Below, in pieces: positions 1-5,165 of a DNA stretch of 8,360 nt. Below the pieces are notes generated by a model, which was given only the letters and a program-made list of their open reading frames with translations, did not search any database and had not been told where the DNA came from. Within the stretch, counting starts at the first letter, position 1. Each line of letters begins with the position of its first letter. Origin of the DNA: Nitrosomonas sp. UBA6494 (GTDB lineage: Bacteria; Pseudomonadota; Gammaproteobacteria; Burkholderiales; Nitrosomonadaceae); NCBI GenBank assembly GCA_002435335.1, contig DJMI01000123.1, positions 1 to 8,360 of the forward strand, in the 5' to 3' direction. The translations under genes and the position numbers were made by a program.

Positions 1-98
1 ATGAGTTGCCGTGCAAAGGTCTCACTCTGTGTAAACTCCGCTTTTTCGAAAATTTTTGCCTTATTCTCGCGCCGCTCATGACGCCGTGCAAAGGTCTC
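1..98. mobile_element. Possible insertion-sequence end with duplicated 16-bp terminus
   Basis: The 16-mer GCCGTGCAAAGGTCTC occurs at 8-23 and again at 83-98 in the same orientation, 75 bases apart. Read on the minus strand it starts GAGACCTTTGCAC, which from memory resembles terminal inverted repeats of IS5-group (IS1106-like) elements. The region would then be the outer end of an element entering from the left, perhaps two nested or tandem ends. No transposase reading frame can be recognised here: frame 1 is open to a stop at 79-81 but gives only 26 uninformative residues. The repeat is a direct observation; the insertion-sequence assignment is inference. Confidence 0.35.
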
Positions 99-129
99 GA
101 ATAATGAATTTTCGCTTCGCACGCAATAG

Positions 130-171
130 CCCGTAGGTTGAGGTAAAGTACGCCCCTCCAACATAAACGGG
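130..171. repeat. Imperfect hairpin repeat upstream of higB
   Basis: CCCGT at 130-134 pairs with ACGGG at 167-171. Inside, GGTTGAGG pairs imperfectly with CCTCCAAC, leaving a loop of about 10 bases. The GTAGGTTGAGG core resembles short palindromic repeats that are scattered between genes in beta- and gammaproteobacteria. No run of T follows, so a terminator role is not supported. It lies between the possible insertion-sequence end and the higBA promoter. Confidence 0.35.
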
Positions 172-234
172 ATCATCGTCATTTGATTTCGTGTCATTTA
201 ATCTAATAAATCCCATCGCTGACATAGATTCTTC

Positions 235-263
235 TTTGCGCTAATCTCATATTGAGATAAAAT
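235..263 (+). promoter_or_regulatory. higBA promoter with operator palindrome
   Basis: A perfect 6-3-6 palindrome, ATCTCA-TAT-TGAGAT, occupies 244-258. It abuts a -10-like TAAAAT at 258-263, with a weak -35 candidate TTTGCG at 235-240 (17-base spacing). A palindrome between or over the promoter hexamers is the usual place for a HigA or HigBA autorepressor to bind. Transcription from this -10 would begin near base 270, which is the first base of the higB start codon. Palindrome and spacing are seen directly; the regulator is inferred from the family. Confidence 0.6.
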
Positions 264-269
264 GGCGCC

Positions 270-557
270 ATGAAAATTATCAGCCACAAAGCTTTGCGGA
301 TTTTTATTGAGGAACAACCGCAGGCTGCGCTGCCGCTTTTGGGTTGGCGGCGCGTGATTGAAAAAAATCGATTTACCAATTGGGCAGAACTTAGAGCCGC
401 ATTCAATACCATTGATAAAGTGGGTGAACTGGCGGTGTTTAACATTAGCGGCAACAAATACCGTTTGGTGGCTTACATTCGCTTTGAAAAGCAGATTGTA
501 TACATTAAAGCTGTGTTAACTCATCAAGATTACGACAAAGGAACCTGGAAATCATGA
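270..557 (+). CDS. higB: HigB-family mRNA interferase toxin
   Basis: A 95-residue type II toxin of the HigB family (RelE-like fold), which in characterised members cleaves mRNA on the ribosome until bound by HigA. Recognisable family blocks are the N-terminal MKIISHKALR, the core VFNISGNKYRLVA (residues 56-68), and the C-terminal IVYIKAVLTHQDYDKGTWK (76-94) with the conserved T84-H85. Length is normal and no lesion is seen. The ATG at 270 has no Shine-Dalgarno sequence and coincides with the predicted transcription start, suggesting a leaderless message. The stop overlaps the antitoxin start as ATGA (554-557), so the pair is co-transcribed and translationally coupled in the toxin-first order typical of higBA. 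Confidence 0.9.
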   Translation: MKIISHKALRIFIEEQPQAALPLLGWRRVIEKNRFTNWAELRAAFNTIDKVGELAVFNISGNKYRLVAYIRFEKQIVYIKAVLTHQDYDKGTWKS

Positions 558-967
558 CTTCTTCCATCGATCTGAAACAGTTGCTTCCCGTTTGGGAACA
601 ATTCCGCAACCGAACCGACATTGCGCCCATTCGCGATGATGCACACTACGACCGCATGATTGCATTGTTGGATGCATTGCTGGAGGATGCATCGGGCGAC
701 GAGAATCATCCGGCAATGGGCTTAGCCGACATTGTCGGCGATTTGATCGAAGATTACGAAACGCAGCATCACCCCTTACCCGATACCACCGGTATCGATG
801 CGCTCAAATTTCTCATGCAACAGCACGGACTTAAACAAAATGATTTAACAGAAATCGGCAGCCAAGGCGTCGTCTCGGAAATTCTGTCCGGCAAACGCGA
901 GCTCAACATCCGTCAAATCCGTGCATTGAGCGAGCGATTCGGGGTATCGCCAGCAACTTTTGTTTGA
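554..967 (+). CDS. higA: HigA-family antitoxin, HTH repressor
   Basis: A 137-residue antitoxin that neutralises HigB and, in the family, represses its own operon. Residues 1-80 are an acidic helical region including the typical GLADIVGDLIEDYE stretch (56-69), probably used for toxin binding and dimerisation. Residues 82-137 form an Xre-type helix-turn-helix: FLMQQHGLKQNDLTEIG, then a recognition helix near VVSEILSGKRELNI, then LSERFGVSPATF. Unlike higB it has purine-rich ribosome-binding candidates just upstream (AAAGGA about 11 bases before the ATG and GGAAA closer), while overlapping the toxin stop by 4 bases. The likely operator is the palindrome at 244-258. The gene appears intact. Confidence 0.9.
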   Translation: MTSSIDLKQLLPVWEQFRNRTDIAPIRDDAHYDRMIALLDALLEDASGDENHPAMGLADIVGDLIEDYETQHHPLPDTTGIDALKFLMQQHGLKQNDLTEIGSQGVVSEILSGKRELNIRQIRALSERFGVSPATFV

Positions 968-984
968 TGACGACATTTAACAAG

Positions 985-1063
985 TAAGGTGCAATAATCA
1001 TAGCGCATTGCACCATAAAAGTTATCTACAATTGGTGCAATGCCCTTTGGTTATTGCACCTTA
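985..1063. repeat. Facing pair of 29-bp palindromic repeats (REP/BIME-like)
   Basis: Unit 1 (987-1015) and unit 2 (1033-1061, opposite orientation) match at 26 of 29 positions. Each is itself a hairpin with arms GGTGCAAT and ATTGCACC, so the octamer appears four times. The outermost arms TAAGGTGCAATAA (985-997) and TTATTGCACCTTA (1051-1063) are perfect inverted repeats. A 17-base AT-rich spacer separates the units. This architecture is that of a bacterial interspersed mosaic element, spread by REP-associated tyrosine transposases in other genomes. It sits just after higA and could form a long stem that blocks 3'-to-5' decay or separates higBA from phd. Confidence 0.7.
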
Positions 1064-1138
1064 CAACTTGGAATAGTCGCACCTATGCCCATAACTTATG
1101 ACTCGACTCAACAAACTGACAGAATCAGCACCATCCGC

Positions 1139-1150
1139 TAAACCGGTTTA
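1139..1150. promoter_or_regulatory. 12-bp palindrome upstream of phd, possible operator
   Basis: TAAACCGGTTTA is a perfect 12-base palindrome 29 bases before the phd start. Phd/VapB antitoxins usually bind short palindromes in their own promoter, so this is a candidate autoregulatory operator. No convincing promoter hexamers could be placed around it. Confidence 0.35.
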
Positions 1151-1179
1151 CAAGACCAACCAAAATTGAGAATTAAACA

Positions 1180-1419
1180 ATGATTACTGTCGGCGCCTTT
1201 GAAGCAAAAACCCATTTATCTTCGCTGCTGGTACGGGTGGCCCAGGGGGAGAAAATCATTATCACCCGTCACGTCAAGCCTTTGGCGCGTCTGGTTCCTG
1301 TGAATGTTGCTGACCGGGCACGAATCGATTCCGTGATTGCAAAATTAAAGGCGCTGCGAAAAAATTGCACCCTTGATGGTATTTCGTGGCAAACGCTGCG
1401 TGACGAAGGCCGCCGATGA
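1180..1419 (+). CDS. Phd/YefM-family antitoxin (VapB-type), orphaned
   Basis: A 79-residue antitoxin of the Phd/YefM family. The N-terminal block (residues 1-41), with ITVGAFEAKTHLSSLLVRV and ITRHVKPLARLVPV, is the typical DNA-binding and dimerisation fold. The C-terminus TLDGISWQTLRDEGRR (64-79) is the usual toxin-neutralising tail of PIN-toxin antitoxins of this group. The ATG at 1180 follows a weak TTGAGAA ribosome-binding candidate 7 bases upstream. The stop overlaps a toxin-type start as ATGA at 1416-1419, the normal junction in phd-vapC operons, but the toxin frame there is dead. The antitoxin reads intact and may survive as a DNA-binding protein or as an anti-addiction factor against a related toxin elsewhere. 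Confidence 0.85.
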   Translation: MITVGAFEAKTHLSSLLVRVAQGEKIIITRHVKPLARLVPVNVADRARIDSVIAKLKALRKNCTLDGISWQTLRDEGRR

Positions 1420-1502
1420 CCTGATTCGTTCTTGATTGTTCGATTGCCGTCGCCAGGTGTTTTGAAGACCAGGTCATTCTCAGAGGGCATAACTACAATT
1501 AG
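1416..1502 (+). pseudogene. Remnant of VapC-type PIN-domain toxin
   Basis: Starting at the ATG that overlaps the phd stop, the frame reads M-T-stop-FVLDCSIAVARCFEDQV. PIN toxins paired with this antitoxin type typically begin M-T-x-FVLDxSVxxAWCFEDE, so the match is clear over about 20 codons. It includes the first catalytic aspartate of the PIN site (GAT at 1434-1436). Codon 3 is TGA (1422-1424), and the usual tryptophan is arginine (AGG at 1455-1457). After about 1475 similarity stops, and the frame ends at TAG (1500-1502), so some 110 or more residues with the other catalytic acids are missing. The remnant is bracketed by an 8-base inverted repeat, ATGACCTG (1416-1423) and CAGGTCAT (1470-1477). 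It cannot make an active toxin. Confidence 0.75.
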
Positions 1503-1523
1503 GTTTGTTTATTCCACAAATCA

Positions 1524-1928
1524 TCACCCCTTCCCCGGAAAATGAATAATCCGCGCCGGCCCGTCTAGTTTGGTTTTGCTGATCAGAGCTTGTAACGCCA
1601 GTGGGAATTCGCGTTGCAGCCGTAGCATGACTTCGGGCATGTGGTCGCGGTAGAAAAAGGCTTCGTAAGCCACGGGTTCGTCCAGGGTATCGCGCTGCTG
1701 CCGTTTGAAATTGCGCCAGGCGATGTCGATCCAACATTTGCGTTCGCCGTCGATGAACACGAATTCATCATGGTCGATGATCGCCATGTATTGCATACTG
1801 CGGATCGGCACGAACAAGTGCCGCGTCGGGCAGCGAGATAGCAGTGTCACTGCCAGATTATAAGTTTTCGCCGGAAGATAACGCTCTTCCCGACTGACTT
1901 CGGGATCGCGATAACAGGTAATTTCCAT
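1524..1928 (-). CDS. Conserved-looking hypothetical protein, 134 aa
   Basis: I do not recognise a named family. The protein is soluble, without signal peptide or membrane segment. It has a hydrophobic core block PIRSMQYMAIIDHDEFVFID (residues 41-60), then an aromatic and basic stretch with W66 and W71, an acidic and aromatic middle (EAFFYRD, 89-95), and a basic C-terminus ending IIHFPGKG. The start is set at the ATG at 1928: GGGGA lies 6 bases upstream, and a TATAAT hexamer lies further upstream in a position that excludes the TTG at 1967. The gene is convergent with the phd/vapC remnant and divergent from the Nramp gene, so it is probably monocistronic. Coding is supported by codon pattern and by signals; function is unknown. 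Confidence 0.7.
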   Translation of the reverse strand: MEITCYRDPEVSREERYLPAKTYNLAVTLLSRCPTRHLFVPIRSMQYMAIIDHDEFVFIDGERKCWIDIAWRNFKRQQRDTLDEPVAYEAFFYRDHMPEVMLRLQREFPLALQALISKTKLDGPARIIHFPGKG

Positions 1929-1934
1929 AACTGA

Positions 1935-1975
1935 TTCCCCAAAAGCATTATAAAATTGCTTGCGCAATTAATTAA
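1935..1975 (-). promoter_or_regulatory. Promoter and ribosome-binding site of the 134-aa gene
   Basis: On the minus strand TATAAT (1952-1947) is a perfect -10 hexamer, preceded at 17 bases by a weak -35 TTAATT (1975-1970). Transcription would start near 1940, followed at once by GGGGA (1940-1936) and the ATG at 1928. The spacer between the hexamers holds an inverted repeat AATTGC-TTGC-GCAATT (1954-1969 on the plus strand), well placed for a repressor. The binding protein is unknown. Confidence 0.5.
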
Positions 1976-2014
1976 CATAGCGGCGCCATCATATCAACTA
2001 CTCCATCAAAAAAA

Positions 2015-2028
2015 CTGATCCTAATCAA
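2015..2028. promoter_or_regulatory. FNR/CRP-family-like site before the Nramp gene
   Basis: CTGAT-CCTA-ATCAA matches the FNR consensus TTGAT-N4-ATCAA at 9 of 10 specified positions. Its centre is about 35 bases before the Nramp ATG and about 80 bases from the predicted start of the divergent 134-aa gene. This suggests oxygen- or NO-linked control of one or both genes. One site of this length can arise by chance in AT-rich intergenic DNA, so the assignment is tentative. Confidence 0.35.
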
Positions 2029-2056
2029 TTAACATCGATTTCCGACAAACAAAACC

Positions 2057-3331
2057 ATGTCCATTTCGCAATCCGCTAATTTACTTCTTTCACGGCTCGG
2101 TCCCGGATTATTGTACGCCGGTGCCGCAGTGGGCGTTTCTCATCTGGTGCAATCGACACAAGCGGGTGGCATGTTCGGTTTTGAGCTAATCATTGCCATC
2201 GTCATTATCCATCTGATCAAATACCCTTTCTTTGAATTCGGGCCGCGTTATACCGCCGCTACCGGTGAGCATATCCTGCACGGTTATAGGCGGCTCGGGA
2301 AATGGGCGATTTGGCTTTTTGTGCTGATGACAATCGCAACCATGTTTGTCGTTCAAGCTGCGGTTACGGTGGTGACGGCGGGGCTGGTCACACATATTTT
2401 CGGACTAGAAGGGCTTGGCGGGCACGATCCGCAGCAAGTCGCATTCATTATCGGGAGTTTGTTATTGCTGATTTCAATGACATTATTGGTCAGCGGGCAC
2501 TACAAGTTGCTGGATAAGATGATGAAAATCATTATCTTGACCCTCACCGTCACGTCGGTAGTGGCAGTAGGCATGTTGCTTCTCGACAACCCCGGACATC
2601 ACAAAACAGCCACGGTTTTTTTCTCGTTCGATGATACTGTGCATCTGATTTTTTTAGCAACCTTCCTCGGCTGGATGCCCGCCCCGATGGATACCGCAGT
2701 GTGGCATTCGATCTGGTCTAAAAGCAAAAACGATAGCGACGGGCGTAGAACGACGCTGAGTGAAGCGCTATTCGATTTTCGTGTCGGCTACATCGGCACC
2801 GCGTTTTTAGCGATTTGTTTTTTGCTGCTGGGTGCTTTGATAATGTGGGGCAGCAACATTCCGTTTGCCGCTGGTGGGGCGGCATTCGCTGGTCAATTGC
2901 TCGATATGTATCAACAAGCTTTAGGTGCTTGGGCGTACCCGATCGTCGCGATTGCTGCGCTAATGACGATGTTCAGCACTACGCTGACAGTGCTCGACGG
3001 TTTCCCGCGCTCTCTCACGGCGGCATCAGCGCTATTGTTTCCCAATCGCGTCGCTCACAACAGTAACAAAGTTTATTTGATTTGGTTATTACTCATCATC
3101 AGCGGCACTTTGCTGATTTTATTTTTCTATCTAACCTCAATGCGCGAAATGGTCAAAGCCGCCACGGTGATCTCTTTCGTTGCTGCACCGATTCTGGCAG
3201 TGTTGAACATGCAAGCCATTTTCAGCGAACATATTCCAGTGCAATACCGTCCCGGCAAATTGATGGAGATATGGTGCTGGCTGGGTGTTTTTGCTCTATC
3301 CGGTTGCTCGATCGCTTATTTGCTACTATAG
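2057..3331 (+). CDS. Nramp-family transporter lacking the DPGN motif
   Basis: A 424-residue inner-membrane protein with about 11 hydrophobic segments (roughly 8-30, 40-58, 83-112, 128-147, 154-176, 193-212, 241-264, 289-312, 338-358, 367-385, 403-424), the length and topology of the Nramp/MntH fold. Canonical members import Mn(II) or Fe(II) with protons, using D-P-G-N in helix 1 and M-P-H in helix 6. Here helix 1 reads GPGLLYAGAAVGVSHLVQST, so DPGN is replaced by GVSH (26-29). Helix 6 reads GWMPAPMDTAVWHS (205-218), keeping M-P but not the histidine. The substrate may therefore differ from Mn/Fe. ATG 2057 has no evident Shine-Dalgarno sequence. An Atm1-type ABC gene follows after 7 bases. Confidence 0.85.
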   Translation: MSISQSANLLLSRLGPGLLYAGAAVGVSHLVQSTQAGGMFGFELIIAIVIIHLIKYPFFEFGPRYTAATGEHILHGYRRLGKWAIWLFVLMTIATMFVVQAAVTVVTAGLVTHIFGLEGLGGHDPQQVAFIIGSLLLLISMTLLVSGHYKLLDKMMKIIILTLTVTSVVAVGMLLLDNPGHHKTATVFFSFDDTVHLIFLATFLGWMPAPMDTAVWHSIWSKSKNDSDGRRTTLSEALFDFRVGYIGTAFLAICFLLLGALIMWGSNIPFAAGGAAFAGQLLDMYQQALGAWAYPIVAIAALMTMFSTTLTVLDGFPRSLTAASALLFPNRVAHNSNKVYLIWLLLIISGTLLILFFYLTSMREMVKAATVISFVAAPILAVLNMQAIFSEHIPVQYRPGKLMEIWCWLGVFALSGCSIAYLLL

Positions 3332-3338
3332 CGACCGA

Positions 3339-5165
3339 ATGCGCCCTACCCGTCTGGAAAAACCCGCGCCCGTGCGCGACAATTTAAAAACTATCGCCAC
3401 GCTGCTGCCCTATTTATGGGAATTCAAGGTGCGCGTGATTTTGGCATTGAGCCTGCTGGTAGTGGCCAAGCTCGCCAATGTTTCGGTACCGCTGGTATTG
3501 AAGGAAATCGTCGATGCGTTGGATCAGCCGCGAATTGAGCTAGTGCTGCCGGTATTTTTGCTGATCGCCTACGGTGCACTGCGCTTTTGCAGCACGCTAG
3601 CCGGCGAATTGCGCGACGCAATTTTCGCCAAAGTCACGCAGCGTGCTATCCGTCGCGCGGCAAGCCGGGTGTTCATGCACTTGCATTCGCTATCGCTACG
3701 TTTTCATTTGGAACGACAAACCGGTGGCGTCTCCCGTGACATAGAACGCGGCTCGCGCGGCATTTCGTTTCTCATGAATTTCATGTTGTTCAATATTCTG
3801 CCGACTTTACTGGAAATCGGCCTGGTATTGGGCATATTGATGAGCAAATATGACATCTGGTTTTCCATCATTATTTCTCTCACATTGATGGCTTATATCG
3901 CATTAACTTTGATCGTCACCGAATGGCGCATGATTTTCCGCCGCACCATGAACAACATGGATTCCAAAGCCAACACGCAAGCCATCGACAGTCTTTTGAA
4001 TTACGAAACGGTAAAATACTTCGGCAACGAAGCTTGGGAAGCCAGGCGTTATGACGAGCACTTGCTGGCCTGGGAAAAAGCCGCGGTACGCAACCAAACC
4101 TCGCTTGCGGCGTTAAATGGCGGTCAAAGCGCGATCATCGCTATCGGCGTTACGCTACTGATGTTGCTTGCTGCTCAGCACGTAATCGACGGCACCATGA
4201 CACTGGGCGATTTGGTGCTGATCAATGCGTTCATGCTGCAATTGTATTTGCCGTTGCATTTTCTCGGTTTTGTCTATCGCGAGATCAAGCACTCGTTGGC
4301 CGATATGGAACGCATGTTTTCGCTGCTGGATCAGAATCAGGAAATTCAGGACAAGCTCGATGCCTCAATGCTTGATGCACACCACGCCACCATTCGCTTC
4401 GAGCATGTCGATTTCGGTTACGAACCCGACCGCCAAATCTTGTTTGACGTAAGCTTCGCCATTCCCGCCGGACAAAACTTTGCCGTGGTGGGAAAAAGCG
4501 GTTCGGGAAAATCCACCCTGGCGCGCTTGTTGTATCGTTTTTACGATGTACAGCACGGTGCCGTTCTAATCAACGGACAAGATATCCGCGATGTCACGCA
4601 GCAGAGCCTGCGCGCCGCGATCGGCATCGTGCCGCAAGATACGGTGTTGTTCAACGATACCATCTACTACAACATCGCCTACGGCCACCCGTCTGCGACC
4701 GAAGAAGAAATTTACGCGGCGGCGAAATCGGCATATATCCACGACTTCATCGAAACCCTGCCGCAGAAATACCAAACCGTCGTTGGCGAGCGCGGCCTAA
4801 AGCTGTCCGGTGGCGAAAAGCAACGTGTCGCGATTGCACGTACCATTTTAAAAAACCCACCCATCTTAATTTTCGACGAAGCCACATCGGCTCTGGATTC
4901 GCAATCGGAAAAGAGCATCCAGGCGGAACTGAAACGTATCGCTATCAACCGCACCACACTCACCATAGCGCACCGGCTGTCAACCATTTCCGATGCGGAT
5001 CAAATCTTAGTGATGGATCAAGGCCGCATCGTCGAACGCGGCACACATATACAATTGCTGGCAATAAACGGTATTTATGCGCGCATGTGGGAATTGCAGC
5101 AGCAGGAGGAAGCTGGACATAAGCCTAACCTCGCGTCAGCGGCCAACCAATCAGCAACACCGTAA
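3339..5165 (+). CDS. Atm1-type ABC half-transporter (fused permease and ATPase)
   Basis: A 608-residue half-transporter with an N-terminal six-helix domain (about 30-320) and a C-terminal ATPase (about 350-585). ATPase motifs are all present: Walker A GKSGSGKST (385-393), Q-loop Q433, signature LSGGEKQR (489-496), Walker B ILIFDE (509-514, catalytic E514), D-loop SALD (517-520) and H545. The intracellular segment WRMIFRRTMNNMDSKAN (196-212) followed by SLLNYETVKYFGNE (218-231) is typical of Atm1/ABCB7, which exports glutathione-linked sulfur or metal species and supports heavy-metal tolerance in bacteria. The protein should act as a homodimer in the inner membrane. ATG 3339 is chosen over GTG 3285 because homologues from memory begin near here and the longer form would overlap the Nramp gene. 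Its end overlaps the convergent permease gene by 41 bases. Confidence 0.9.
   Translation: MRPTRLEKPAPVRDNLKTIATLLPYLWEFKVRVILALSLLVVAKLANVSVPLVLKEIVDALDQPRIELVLPVFLLIAYGALRFCSTLAGELRDAIFAKVTQRAIRRAASRVFMHLHSLSLRFHLERQTGGVSRDIERGSRGISFLMNFMLFNILPTLLEIGLVLGILMSKYDIWFSIIISLTLMAYIALTLIVTEWRMIFRRTMNNMDSKANTQAIDSLLNYETVKYFGNEAWEARRYDEHLLAWEKAAVRNQTSLAALNGGQSAIIAIGVTLLMLLAAQHVIDGTMTLGDLVLINAFMLQLYLPLHFLGFVYREIKHSLADMERMFSLLDQNQEIQDKLDASMLDAHHATIRFEHVDFGYEPDRQILFDVSFAIPAGQNFAVVGKSGSGKSTLARLLYRFYDVQHGAVLINGQDIRDVTQQSLRAAIGIVPQDTVLFNDTIYYNIAYGHPSATEEEIYAAAKSAYIHDFIETLPQKYQTVVGERGLKLSGGEKQRVAIARTILKNPPILIFDEATSALDSQSEKSIQAELKRIAINRTTLTIAHRLSTISDADQILVMDQGRIVERGTHIQLLAINGIYARMWELQQQEEAGHKPNLASAANQSATP

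Noticed and set aside
1098..1169. 23-codon frame between the BIME-like repeat and phd
   Set aside because: It is too short, has no ribosome-binding site and matches nothing known; it could be a fragment but this cannot be supported.
1269..1490. Minus-strand frames opposite phd and the vapC remnant
   Set aside because: They are shadows of the phd reading frame; they cover a well-supported antitoxin and lack their own start signals.
1929..1967. TTG start extending the 134-aa protein to 147 residues
   Set aside because: The TATAAT promoter hexamer lies inside this extension, and GGGGA is correctly spaced for the ATG at 1928.
3285..3338. GTG start that would lengthen the ABC protein by 18 residues
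   Set aside because: It overlaps the Nramp gene by 47 bases without a suitably spaced ribosome-binding site; ATG 3339 fits the family N-terminus better.
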